A DNA stretch of 64,000 nt from Prevotella denticola (GTDB lineage Bacteria > Bacteroidota > Bacteroidia > Bacteroidales > Bacteroidaceae), in assembly GCF_900454835.1 (NCBI RefSeq), contig NZ_UGTM01000002.1:434001-498000 (forward strand), given 5' to 3'. Shown here piece by piece: positions 27,071 to 35,709 of this stretch. Numbering within the stretch: position 1 is the first letter of the stretch; every line of letters begins with the position of its first letter. The notes beneath the pieces were generated by a model. The model saw nothing but the letters and a program-made list of their open reading frames with translations. It was not told the origin of the DNA and made no database searches. A program made the position numbers and the translations under genes.

Positions 27071-27784
27071 ATGAAAACAAACAGCAATTCCTATACAATC
27101 ATCTATTCCGCCGTCCTCGTGCTGGTGGTGGCTTTCCTGCTGGTCTTCGTGTTCCAGGCGCTGAAGCCGATGCAGGATGCCAACGTGCAGCTCGACCAGC
27201 AGAAGCAGATTCTCTTCGCGCTCAACCAGGACCGTGACATGACCGATGCTCAGGCGGTGGAACTCTGGAAGAAAATCATCGTCGCCGACGATGTCATCGA
27301 TGCCGACGGCAAGGTCGTCGAGACAGGACGGCAGGGCGGCGTGGATGCCGGCTTCAGGCTCGACAGCAAGGATGCCAAGGCCGGGCGGCTCGCACTGTAC
27401 CGCTGCCGGGTGGACGGCGAGGAGAAGTATGTCATCCCCGTCTACGGCAACGGCCTCTGGGGACCCATCAACGGCTTCATCGCCATCAACGGCGACCGGC
27501 GGACGGTCTTCGGGGCCTACTTCAACCACGAGAGCGAGACGGCCGGCCTGGGTGCGGAAATCAAGGACAACGCCGCATGGCAGGCGAAGTTCAAGGGCAA
27601 GCACCTCTTCGCCGGCGGCAACGACAGGCGGATAGCTCTCTCCGTGGAGAAGAAAATCTCCGACCCCAGTACGCAGGTAGATGCCGTGACGGGTGCCACG
27701 CTCACCAGCAACGGCGTGACGGAGATGTTCCATGCAGAGAAGGGCGGCCTGCAGCCCTACGTGAAATTCCTGAACAGCAAATGA
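27071..27784 (+). CDS. nqrC: Na+-translocating NADH:quinone reductase subunit C
   Basis: 237 aa. One N-terminal helix (TIIYSAVLVLVVAFLLVFVFQ) anchors a periplasmic FMN-binding domain. The covalent flavinylation motif VTGATLTS is at about 206-213, with T212 the expected FMN-threonine. It passes electrons between the membrane subunits. It needs an ApbE flavin transferase, which is not encoded in this window. Confidence 0.96.
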   Translation: MKTNSNSYTIIYSAVLVLVVAFLLVFVFQALKPMQDANVQLDQQKQILFALNQDRDMTDAQAVELWKKIIVADDVIDADGKVVETGRQGGVDAGFRLDSKDAKAGRLALYRCRVDGEEKYVIPVYGNGLWGPINGFIAINGDRRTVFGAYFNHESETAGLGAEIKDNAAWQAKFKGKHLFAGGNDRRIALSVEKKISDPSTQVDAVTGATLTSNGVTEMFHAEKGGLQPYVKFLNSK

Positions 27785-27816
27785 AAATATCCCAACCATT
27801 CAGAACGTAAAGAAAA

Positions 27817-28446
27817 ATGGATTTATTCTCAAAGCAAAATAGAGAGGTGTTCAGCAATCCGCTGAACCTGGACAACCCCATCATGGTCCAGGTGCTCGGC
27901 ATCTGCTCCGCCCTCGCCGTCACTTCGCAGCTGAAGCCGGCGATTGTCATGGGGCTTGCCGTCACCATCATCACGGCATTCTCCAACGTGATCATCTCGC
28001 TCATCCGTAACACCATCCCCAACCGCATCCGCATCATCGTGCAGCTCGTGGTGGTGGCCGCACTGGTGACCATCGTCAGCCAGATACTCAAGGCCGTGGC
28101 CTACGACGTGAGCGTACAGCTCTCCGTCTACGTCGGACTGATCATCACCAACTGCATCCTCATGGGACGGCTCGAGGCGTTCGCCATGACCAACCGGCCG
28201 TGGCCCAGCTTCCTCGACGGCATCGGCAACGGACTGGGCTATGCCCTGATCCTCGTCATCGTGGGTGCCGTGCGCGAGTTCTTCGGCCGCGGGTCGCTGC
28301 TCGGCTTCAAGCTGCTTCCGCAGAGTTTCTACGATGCCGGCTACATGGACAACGGCATGATGACGATGCCGGCCATGGCGCTCATCCTCCTCGGGTGCGT
28401 CATCTGGGTACACCGTGCTTATTTCTATAAAGAAGACAAGAAGTGA
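27817..28446 (+). CDS. nqrD: Na+-translocating NADH:quinone reductase subunit D
   Basis: 209 aa with six predicted helices; the NqrD/RnfE signature [19 protein letters not shown] is at the N-terminus and [19 protein letters not shown] in the middle. It pairs with NqrE in inverted topology, forming part of the ion and electron path. Stop and next start are separated by 2 nt. Confidence 0.96.
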   Translation: MDLFSKQNREVFSNPLNLDNPIMVQVLGICSALAVTSQLKPAIVMGLAVTIITAFSNVIISLIRNTIPNRIRIIVQLVVVAALVTIVSQILKAVAYDVSVQLSVYVGLIITNCILMGRLEAFAMTNRPWPSFLDGIGNGLGYALILVIVGAVREFFGRGSLLGFKLLPQSFYDAGYMDNGMMTMPAMALILLGCVIWVHRAYFYKEDKK

Positions 28447-28448
28447 TT

Positions 28449-29075
28449 ATGGAACATCTTATCAGTTTATTCTTCCGGTCCATCTTCGTGGACAACATGA
28501 TATTCGCCTTCTTCCTCGGCATGTGCTCGTTCCTCGCCGTTTCGAAGAACGTGAAGACATCGCTGGGGCTGGGCGCAGCCGTCACCTTCGTGCTGCTCGT
28601 CACCACGCCGGTCAACTACCTGCTGCTGACGAAAGTGCTCGGACCCGACTGCCTTGCCGACGGTGTCGACCTGACCTACCTCAGTTTCATTCTTTTCATT
28701 GCGGTCATCGCCGGCATCGTGCAGATCGTGGAGATGGCGGTGGAGAAGTTCTCGCCCTCCCTCTACGGCGCACTGGGCATCTTCCTGCCGCTGATCGCCG
28801 TCAACTGCGCCATCATGGGCGCATCGCTCTTCATGCAGCAGCGCATCGGCCTCGACCCCTCGAGCACGCAGTACATCGGTTCCGTGTGGGATGCCCTCGT
28901 CTACGGCCTTGGCTCCGGCCTCGGCTGGACGCTGGCCATCGTGGCGATGGGTGCCATCCGCGAGAAGATGGAATATTCCGACGTGCCCAAGCCGCTGCAG
29001 GGACTGGGCATCACTTTTATCACCGTAGGACTGATGGCAATGGCAATGATGTGCTTCTCAGGTCTTAAAATCTAA
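28449..29075 (+). CDS. nqrE: Na+-translocating NADH:quinone reductase subunit E
   Basis: 208 aa from the ATG at 28449 ([17 protein letters not shown]); a GTG two codons earlier overlaps the nqrD stop and is less likely. Six helices and the family segments [14 protein letters not shown] and [15 protein letters not shown] ([15 protein letters not shown]) are present. Partner of NqrD in the membrane core. Confidence 0.95.
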   Translation: MEHLISLFFRSIFVDNMIFAFFLGMCSFLAVSKNVKTSLGLGAAVTFVLLVTTPVNYLLLTKVLGPDCLADGVDLTYLSFILFIAVIAGIVQIVEMAVEKFSPSLYGALGIFLPLIAVNCAIMGASLFMQQRIGLDPSSTQYIGSVWDALVYGLGSGLGWTLAIVAMGAIREKMEYSDVPKPLQGLGITFITVGLMAMAMMCFSGLKI

Positions 29076-29085
29076 GCGAACAATC

Positions 29086-30354
29086 ATGGGACAATTCATA
29101 ACAACAAGTATTGCGGTATTCCTGATTACCATCCTCGTGCTGGTAATCCTCCTGCTCGTGGCGAAGAAGTACCTCAGCCCGAGCGGAAAGGTGACGATAA
29201 CCATCAACGGCGACAGGCAGCTGACCGTCGACCAGGGCAGCTCCGTCATGGCGACGCTGAACGAGAACGGCGTCTTCCTGCCTTCGGCCTGCGGCGGCAA
29301 GGCCAGCTGCGGACAGTGCAAGGTACAGGTGGTGGAAGGCGGCGGCGAGATACTCGACTCCGAACGCCCGCACTTCAGCCGCAAGGAAATCAAGGACCAC
29401 TGGCGGCTCGGATGCCAGTGCAAGGTGAAGGGCGACATGGCACTGAAGGTGCCGGAGTCGGTCATGGGCGTCAAGGAGTGGGAGTGTACCGTCATCTCCA
29501 ACAAGAACGTGTCCAGCTTCATCAAGGAGTTCAAGGTTGCGCTGCCGCCGGGCGAGCACATGGACTTCCTCCCCGGGTCCTACGCGCAGATCAAGATTCC
29601 GGCCTACGACTGCATCGACTACGACAAGGACTTCGACAAGAACGACATCGGCGAGGAGTACCTCGGGCCGTGGAAGAAGTTCAACATCCTCTCGCTCAAG
29701 GCACACAATCCCGAACCGACCGTCCGTGCCTATTCCATGGCGAACTATCCGGCCGAGGGCGACATCATCATGCTGACCGTCCGCATCGCCTCGACACCGT
29801 TCCTGCCGCGCCCGCAGGTGGGCTTCCAGGACGTGCCGACGGGCATCGGGTCGTCGTACATCTTCTCGCTCAAACCGGGCGACAAGGTGATGATGAGCGG
29901 GCCTTACGGCGACTTCCATCCCAACTTCACTTCCGGCAAGGAGATGATATGGATCGGCGGCGGTGCCGGCATGGCTCCGCTGCGGGCGCAGATCATGCAC
30001 ATGACCAAGACGCTGCACGTGCGCGACCGTGAGATGCATTTCTTCTACGGGGCACGCTCGCTCAGCGAGGCGTTCTTCCTGGAGGACTTCTGGGAACTGG
30101 AGAAGGAGTACTCCAACTTCCACTTCCACCTCTCGCTCGACCGTCAGGACCCGAAGGCGGATGAGGCCGGCGTGAAGTACTACACCGGTTTCGCCGTCAA
30201 CTGCATCCGTGATGAATATCTCAGCAAGCATGAAGCACCCGAGGACTGCGAGTATTACCTCTGCGGACCTCCCATGCTTATCAAGACCGTCACCGACTAT
30301 CTCGACAGTCTGGGCGTAGACCAGGATGCCATCATGTACGACAACTTCGGATAA
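29086..30354 (+). CDS. nqrF: Na+-translocating NADH:quinone reductase subunit F
   Basis: 422 aa. An N-terminal helix (about 5-26) is followed by a plant-type 2Fe-2S ferredoxin domain with C69, C75, C78 and C110. An FAD-binding domain (RAYSMANYP, about 207-215) and a C-terminal NADH-binding domain (GGGAGMAPLRAQI, YYLCGPPMLIK) follow. It is the entry point for electrons from NADH to the pump. Last gene of the operon. Confidence 0.97.
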   Translation: MGQFITTSIAVFLITILVLVILLLVAKKYLSPSGKVTITINGDRQLTVDQGSSVMATLNENGVFLPSACGGKASCGQCKVQVVEGGGEILDSERPHFSRKEIKDHWRLGCQCKVKGDMALKVPESVMGVKEWECTVISNKNVSSFIKEFKVALPPGEHMDFLPGSYAQIKIPAYDCIDYDKDFDKNDIGEEYLGPWKKFNILSLKAHNPEPTVRAYSMANYPAEGDIIMLTVRIASTPFLPRPQVGFQDVPTGIGSSYIFSLKPGDKVMMSGPYGDFHPNFTSGKEMIWIGGGAGMAPLRAQIMHMTKTLHVRDREMHFFYGARSLSEAFFLEDFWELEKEYSNFHFHLSLDRQDPKADEAGVKYYTGFAVNCIRDEYLSKHEAPEDCEYYLCGPPMLIKTVTDYLDSLGVDQDAIMYDNFG

Positions 30355-30380
30355 TAGGTCGCCGGTCTTCAGGAAGCAGC

Positions 30381-30470
30381 CTGCCGGACGTCAGACGGCA
30401 GATTCGCTGATTTCCCAGACGGCCGTCTGCCGGACTTCAGACGACGGTCTGCTGGTTTCTGGGCGATCTG
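30381..30470. repeat. Imperfect ~46-bp direct repeat after nqrF
   Basis: CTGCCGGACGTCAGACGGC at 30381 recurs as CTGCCGGACTTCAGACGAC at 30427, with partial similarity beyond. CAGACG motifs occur at 30392, 30416 and 30438, a 22-24 bp step resembling other intergenic arrays here. Confidence 0.6.
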
Positions 30471-30486
30471 TTTCCCTGATAACGAA

Positions 30487-30521
30487 CAAGCGGGGGATGC
30501 CACCGGTGGCATCCCCGCTTG
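30487..30521. terminator. Hairpin after the nqr operon
   Basis: CAAGCGGGGGATGCCACC pairs with GGTGGCATCCCCGCTTG apart from one bulged G. The stem is very stable but has no T tract directly after it, so termination is likely but not certain. Confidence 0.65.
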
Positions 30522-30608
30522 CTGTTCCTTCCGCCTTTCCGTCTCTCCTCCGTGCGGCTTTTGCTGCAAAATAATGTCTGTGACTACACGCATTCCAACA
30601 ATTATTCG

Positions 30609-30616
30609 TAATTTTG
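30609..30616 (+). promoter_or_regulatory. -7 element of the LacI-family gene
   Basis: TAATTTTG matches TAnnTTTG and lies 38 nt before the start codon. No clear -33 TTG is visible. Confidence 0.5.
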
Positions 30617-30653
30617 CACCGTGTAAGGTGAAATAATTTATTCCTTTCTACCT

Positions 30654-31718
30654 ATGGCGGAAAAGATCAGAATCAAAGACATTGCGGAGCGCGCCGGCGT
30701 AAGTGTCGGGACGGTTGACAGGGTGCTGCACAAACGCCCCAACGTGTCGGCGGTGGCCCTGAAGCGGGTGGAGAAGGTGCTCAAGGAGATGGACTACCAG
30801 CCCAACGTCTATGCCAGTGCGCTGGCCTACAACAAGAGCTATACCTTCTACTGTCTCCTGCCGAAGCATGCCAGCGAGACTTACTGGGAGGAGATAGAGA
30901 CAGGGGCACTGAAGGCGGTCGAGATGCGCAGGGACTTTGACGTCGACCTGGAAATCATGTATTACAGCCGGCTGGACTCCCATTCCTTTATCACGACCTA
31001 CCAGAAGTGCCTGAAGAAGAATCCGGACGGCGTGATTCTCGTCCCTACGACGCTGGAGCTGACGCGTCCCTTCACCGACGAACTGCACGAACGCAACATC
31101 CCTTTCATCCTGCTCGATTCCTATATGCCGTCCCTGCAGCCGCTGTCGTTCTACGGACAGGACTCCATCCAGAGCGGACGGTTTGCGGCGAGGATGCTCA
31201 TGCTCGTGGCGGGAAAGGAACAGGCCGTCATGCTCATGCGGCAGACGAAGGACGGGAAGATGGCGAGCCGCCAGCAGGAGAACCGGGAGGTGGGATTCCG
31301 GCGTTACATGGAAGAGAACTGTCCGGAAACGGAAATCCTCGAGGTGAACCTGCCGCTGGATGAGGAGCGCAAACGCTACGACCGCATCCTGGAGAAGTTC
31401 TTCTCTGCCCATCCGGAGGTAAGGCACTGCATCACGCTGAATTCCAAGGCGCACATCGTGGGCGAGTTTCTCCTGAAGACCGGACGTCGCAATGTGCAGA
31501 TCATGGGCTACGACATGGTACACAAGAATGCCGACTGTCTGCGTGCCGGGAGCATCTTCTTCCTCATCGCACAGCATGCCTATCAGCAGGGATTCTTCAG
31601 CGTCGACTCCCTCTTCCGTGCCATCGTGCTGAAGAAGAAGGTGGAGCCGGTCAACTATATGCCCATCGACCTGCTGACTCCCGAGAACATCGACTTCTAT
31701 CACCGTTCCTGGGGGTAA
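30654..31718 (+). CDS. LacI-family transcriptional regulator
   Basis: 354 aa. The N-terminal LacI HTH (IKDIAERAGVSVGTVDRVLH, about 7-26) and hinge region are followed by a periplasmic-binding-protein-like sensor domain (DGVILVPTT, PFILLDSYMP). This variant with GTVDRVLHKR is common in Bacteroidetes and usually senses a sugar or sugar phosphate. It is a single gene convergent with the SusC/SusD/metallopeptidase operon; control of that operon is possible but there is no direct evidence. Confidence 0.9.
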   Translation: MAEKIRIKDIAERAGVSVGTVDRVLHKRPNVSAVALKRVEKVLKEMDYQPNVYASALAYNKSYTFYCLLPKHASETYWEEIETGALKAVEMRRDFDVDLEIMYYSRLDSHSFITTYQKCLKKNPDGVILVPTTLELTRPFTDELHERNIPFILLDSYMPSLQPLSFYGQDSIQSGRFAARMLMLVAGKEQAVMLMRQTKDGKMASRQQENREVGFRRYMEENCPETEILEVNLPLDEERKRYDRILEKFFSAHPEVRHCITLNSKAHIVGEFLLKTGRRNVQIMGYDMVHKNADCLRAGSIFFLIAQHAYQQGFFSVDSLFRAIVLKKKVEPVNYMPIDLLTPENIDFYHRSWG

Positions 31719-31738
31719 CGAGTAAGGTTCATTACCAC

Positions 31739-31800
31739 CCATCGCCGCTTATCATCGCCCATCATTGCCTATCCCCGCTCACCATCGCCTATCCTCCCCC
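31739..31800. repeat. 10-bp degenerate tandem array
   Basis: Units such as CGCTTATCAT, CGCCCATCAT, TGCCTATCCC, CGCTCACCAT and CGCCTATCCT follow one another in exact 10-bp steps between the lacI-type stop and the shared terminator. Confidence 0.8.
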
Positions 31801-31802
31801 CC

Positions 31803-31853
31803 AAAAAAAAGCTGTCCCGAAAGCAGGAAACTACTCTCGGGACAGTTTTTTTT
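31803..31853. terminator. Bidirectional terminator between lacI-type gene and DUF4302 gene
   Basis: CTGTCCCGA (31812-31820) pairs with TCGGGACAG (31837-31845), with eight A residues before and eight T after, so it works for both convergent units. Confidence 0.9.
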
Positions 31854-31868
31854 GTGTGGGGATGGGGG

Positions 31869-33149
31869 TCAGAAGTCTGCGCTCCAGATTCCTCTGTAGA
31901 AGACAAAGGACACCTCATCGTGGCTGTTGCTTGTCATGCGCAGCCACAGCGGATGCTTGGGATTGTCGATCGACAGTGTATAGTCTGTTGCCTGTCCGTT
32001 GACGAGGAAGGTGTTGGCGATGTCCTTCAGCTTGTACTGGTTGTAGAAGACGGCACCGTTCCTCTCGTTGGCCGTACCTTTCGGATTGGGCCTGAAGCCC
32101 TTAATGGTAATCTGGTCCTTCCCGCTGGTGCTGTAGAGCGTGCGGAGGTTGCCCCAGTTGTCGCCCACATAGGATGACAGGCTCAGGAAACCCGGTGTAG
32201 TGCTGAAGTAGACTGTGACGATCTCCATGTTCTTGCTTGCGGCATAGGCGGCGGCAGCCTTCCATACGTTCATTTCCGCCGTACTGCTGTAACCCACGTT
32301 GATGGTCCAGTTGTCGCTGAAGAAAGCTTCGAGCGGCGTGATGTCGCGCGGGGACAGCATGACGCTCTTGTCGTTGGGGTCGACCCACTTGTCGTCTGTG
32401 GAATAGGTGAATGCCGTCAGTTTCCTTCCGTTCAGCGAGTCGGCCTTCAGCACCTCGATGCCCTGCGGCGTGTAGATGAACGGAATGGCGACGGCCTTTC
32501 CGTTCTTGTCCGTCGTGTGCAGGGTATGCAGGTTCATCCTGGCAGGCAGCGTGTCTTTGTCGATGATGATGTTGTAGCGTTCGGAACTCATGCCCGACGC
32601 AACGGTGGCAATCTGCGTGAAGAAGCTGTCCCACGTGAGGTCTTCCGGCATAGGGGTCATGACGACCCGGTCACCGTGCTTGCGCCCTTCCAGGACGATG
32701 CTGTCCTTCGTGCAGGACATGACGCGGAACTCGAAGTCGCCCTGGAAGCCTTTCCCGTCCTTGCCGACAGACTTCCCGTTGATCTTCCCGACAGGGTCTG
32801 AATACTTGTGCAGGGCGGCATTGAAGGAGTCGAAGGACAGCAGCACGCCCTGTCCCTGCTGTACGGTGTAGTGCGAGGTAGCCTTGGCGTGATCGCTTTC
32901 CTCTTCGCAGAACACGTTGTCCTTCTTGTCGAATTTGCAGAGGATGTTGAATCCGCCGAATCCGCCGGAGCCCTGGTAAGCCATTTTCCATCCGTTCGGG
33001 GCAGCCGTGAGGATATCCTTTGTCTCGCTGATCGCCTCGGCGATGCGGTCGGGAGACGGCTTGTCGAAGGCATCTTCCACCTCCGGCGTACAGGAAGCCG
33101 TGAAGACGAGTGCCGTCAATGCAAACAGTAATCGATATGTCTTTTTCAT
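31869..33149 (-). CDS. DUF4302-family surface lipoprotein
   Basis: 426 aa with a lipoprotein signal peptide (lipobox FTASC, C20). The body matches the Bacteroidetes DUF4302 type: an N-terminal SETKDILTAAPNGWKMAYQG segment followed by beta-rich sequence. The ILTAAPNGWKM motif is shared with several SusC/SusD-linked lipoproteins. Biochemical role unknown. It is the last gene of an operon SusC-SusD-metallopeptidase-DUF4302, beginning 10 nt after the metallopeptidase stop, so it is probably an outer-membrane accessory for the same nutrient. Confidence 0.75.
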   Translation of the reverse strand: MKKTYRLLFALTALVFTASCTPEVEDAFDKPSPDRIAEAISETKDILTAAPNGWKMAYQGSGGFGGFNILCKFDKKDNVFCEEESDHAKATSHYTVQQGQGVLLSFDSFNAALHKYSDPVGKINGKSVGKDGKGFQGDFEFRVMSCTKDSIVLEGRKHGDRVVMTPMPEDLTWDSFFTQIATVASGMSSERYNIIIDKDTLPARMNLHTLHTTDKNGKAVAIPFIYTPQGIEVLKADSLNGRKLTAFTYSTDDKWVDPNDKSVMLSPRDITPLEAFFSDNWTINVGYSSTAEMNVWKAAAAYAASKNMEIVTVYFSTTPGFLSLSSYVGDNWGNLRTLYSTSGKDQITIKGFRPNPKGTANERNGAVFYNQYKLKDIANTFLVNGQATDYTLSIDNPKHPLWLRMTSNSHDEVSFVFYRGIWSADF

Positions 33150-33159
33150 AACTTAAGTC

Positions 33160-34095
33160 TTAATTTAATGTTTCCAGATCCAGTGTGCTTACTTCGCTTG
33201 CACGGCGCAGCACGATGGTGCGCAGCTTGTCGATGTCCACGCCCCACGCATCCTTCAGGTAGGTGCGGATGATGCTCAGCTTGGCAAGGATGGCCTTTTT
33301 GCCGCTCTCGTCGCCGTTGGCTGCCGTGACGGCCTGTGCGAGCCGTTTCTGCCACATGGCATCGGTGTCGGTTACGTAGCAGGAGAAGACCTCGGCGAAG
33401 TCCTCGTTGTATTCGCTGCTGGCATAGCCTGTGACGAATCCTTCCGCTCCCGAGTTCAGGTCCTTCACGTTCACCCAGTCGGCCGTGTGGTACTTGCCGG
33501 CGGAGATGCCGCGGAAGTCGGTCGAGTAGTCCTTGAGCTGGGTCAGGATGTGTGCGAACTCATGGTGCATCGTGTGGAAGTAGGCCCGGTTCAGGTCGAA
33601 GGCATCCGACGTGCCGTAAGGCGTCGTCTGCTCGATGTAGATGTGGGCGGGGTCGAGTGCGTTCACCTGGAAGAGGTTGACACGGATGCCGCCCTCGGCG
33701 AATCCCAGTACGATGGAGCCGTTGCTGGTGTATTCCGCCGACCCGATGAGCTGGAACTCACGGAAGCAGTGCTGCTTGAGGAAGTCGGGGCCCATCAGTT
33801 CGGTATAGGCATCGAGCCACACGTGCTTGATGATCTTTGCCAGGGCGATGGACTTCTTGATGTCCGCCGGACTGACGTTGTATGACATATCGCTGTTCTG
33901 GTCGATGTAAAGGTAGTCGAACCGGATGTTGTACGGGTCGGCGAAGTTCTTCCGCAGCCATTTGTCGAAAGCCGTGCTGTCCGCCTTTGCCTCTCCTTTC
34001 TGGAAGATGGAGCGGGACGTGTCGACATCATCGTTTGAACAGGCGGCAGCCAGGGCTACGACGACTGCCATGAGCAGGAATTTTATTGTTTTCAT
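33160..34095 (-). CDS. SusC/D-associated zinc metallopeptidase-like lipoprotein
   Basis: 311 aa lipoprotein (lipobox LAAAC, C19). The zinc motif HEFAH is at 178-182 (H178, E179, H182), and a downstream EDFAEVFSCYV segment could supply the third ligand and the Met-turn region. It belongs to the Bacteroidetes group described as substrate-import-associated zinc metallohydrolase lipoproteins, typically encoded beside SusC/SusD. It probably cleaves a peptide or glycopeptide at the cell surface before import; the substrate is not known. It lies 20 nt after the SusD-like gene. Confidence 0.82.
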   Translation of the reverse strand: MKTIKFLLMAVVVALAAACSNDDVDTSRSIFQKGEAKADSTAFDKWLRKNFADPYNIRFDYLYIDQNSDMSYNVSPADIKKSIALAKIIKHVWLDAYTELMGPDFLKQHCFREFQLIGSAEYTSNGSIVLGFAEGGIRVNLFQVNALDPAHIYIEQTTPYGTSDAFDLNRAYFHTMHHEFAHILTQLKDYSTDFRGISAGKYHTADWVNVKDLNSGAEGFVTGYASSEYNEDFAEVFSCYVTDTDAMWQKRLAQAVTAANGDESGKKAILAKLSIIRTYLKDAWGVDIDKLRTIVLRRASEVSTLDLETLN

Positions 34096-34115
34096 ATGTA
34101 TAGTCCTCCTTTTGT

Positions 34116-35678
34116 TTAATTTTCTCGTGGGTTAGGTTCCATTCCGGCCTCGATGACGTCGCCCGGCAGCTGCAGGGCACCGCGGAGGTCGCCGGTCTTG
34201 AAGTAGATGGGGTTCTCTCCGTCGAGCAGATGGGTGAAGGCGATGCCGTAGCGTTTGATGTCCATGAAGCGCAGTCCCTGCATGCAGGTCTCCAGCCGGC
34301 GCATCTGCAGCAAGGCGTAGAGCAGGTTGGTCTGGGTCTCGTCAATCGTGAATCCTTGTGGGTGCAGTGCCTTCTTGACGCCCATCTGGTCTTTGCTTTC
34401 CATCTTCTCCGGCACCGTTTCCTGGCTGTCGAAGAACGCCTTGATGGAGGCGATGGTCAGCGTCGGACGTGTCGCCGTACCGGAAGACGGGGCACAATGT
34501 ACGGACACCCATGTGTTCATGTCGGCCAGTGCCTCGGTGTATTTCTTCAGCAGGATCTCTGCCTCGGCACGCACGAGGAGGGTCTCGTCAGCCGTAAGGA
34601 CGGGATCGACGACATGGATGTAGCCTCTCGTCTTGGCGGCATTGGTGTATTCCCATTCGTCCGCCAGCTTCGGATAGACTACCACCTGGTTGGGTCCGTA
34701 GAGGAGCTTCGTCTCATAGAGCGTGTTGTTGATCGAGCCGGTACCCCAGGGCATCTCCGCCCAGTACAGCTCGCGGTCGACGAGGTAGTTGGCGTAGTTG
34801 TAGCGGTTGAAGGCACTTGAGGTGGTCGCATACCCGAGGTAAGAGACCGCCGTCTGGAGCATGAAGTTGGCATTCTCGCTGGAACTGATGTAGTTGTTGT
34901 GTATTTCGCGGCGGCCGCCCGAAAGGCTCTTGTAGCGCGAGACGGTGCGCATGAGCGACGCCGGCTGCGTGCCGAGTGCCTTGGTGGCATACTCCAGTGC
35001 CTTGTCCCACTTGTGGTAATAGAGGTTGAAGCGTGCGGCGAAGGCATAGGCGGCCCGCGGGTTGAAGTGATACTTGGGCACCGTCATGTACTCGTCGCTG
35101 ACATGGGGCAGTGCCGCCTCGATGTCGGCGTTGATGTTCTCGTAGAGTTCGCGCAGCGTACCCCGCTTGTCCACCGACCGGTTCGCCTCCTTGGGGTAAG
35201 GCAGTCCGAGATACTGGTCGGCTTTCGACTCGTCGTAGGCCATGCAGAAGGCATTGGCGATGCTGAAGACCGCCCATGCCCGGCAGAGCAGCGCCTCGGC
35301 GCGTACGGCTTCGATGTTGCCGCTCTTCACCTTGCCGAGGTCTTCCAGCGCCTGGTTGGCGTTGCCGACGGCGTAGTAGGCGTAGCCCCATACGTGCTGC
35401 GGGTCGTCGTTTCCGGTCGTGTTGACCGCCTTCCAGCGGTACACCTGGTCCTGGTCGGTCTGGTAGTAGAAGGTCTTTCCGTTGTCCGTGACGTTGTCGC
35501 TGCTCCACTCCATCATGAAGGCCGGGGAGGCTGTAGAGTAGGCGGAGGACACGAGCTGCGTCGCTTTCTCGAAGTCGTTCACCTCGGCACGGTCGTCAGG
35601 CAGACGGTCCAGGAAATCGTTGCAGGAGGAAAGACCGAGGAGGCCTGCCCCCAGAAGCAAAACACTTATCTTTTTCAT
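34116..35678 (-). CDS. SusD/RagB-family lipoprotein
   Basis: 520 aa from MKKISVLLLGAGLLGLSSC (lipobox LSSC); a start 14 codons upstream would bury the signal peptide and is rejected. The DDRAEVNDFEKATQLVSSAY region and the C-terminal RRLETCMQGLRFMDIKRYGI block are typical SusD features (LxxxRxxDIxRxG). It binds substrate at the surface as partner of the upstream SusC. Within this operon the neighbours suggest a peptide or glycopeptide ligand rather than a plain polysaccharide, as no glycoside hydrolase is present. Confidence 0.92.
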   Translation of the reverse strand: MKKISVLLLGAGLLGLSSCNDFLDRLPDDRAEVNDFEKATQLVSSAYSTASPAFMMEWSSDNVTDNGKTFYYQTDQDQVYRWKAVNTTGNDDPQHVWGYAYYAVGNANQALEDLGKVKSGNIEAVRAEALLCRAWAVFSIANAFCMAYDESKADQYLGLPYPKEANRSVDKRGTLRELYENINADIEAALPHVSDEYMTVPKYHFNPRAAYAFAARFNLYYHKWDKALEYATKALGTQPASLMRTVSRYKSLSGGRREIHNNYISSSENANFMLQTAVSYLGYATTSSAFNRYNYANYLVDRELYWAEMPWGTGSINNTLYETKLLYGPNQVVVYPKLADEWEYTNAAKTRGYIHVVDPVLTADETLLVRAEAEILLKKYTEALADMNTWVSVHCAPSSGTATRPTLTIASIKAFFDSQETVPEKMESKDQMGVKKALHPQGFTIDETQTNLLYALLQMRRLETCMQGLRFMDIKRYGIAFTHLLDGENPIYFKTGDLRGALQLPGDVIEAGMEPNPREN

Positions 35679-35709
35679 TTTCGTTTTCTCCTTATTGTTT
35701 TTGTATGTA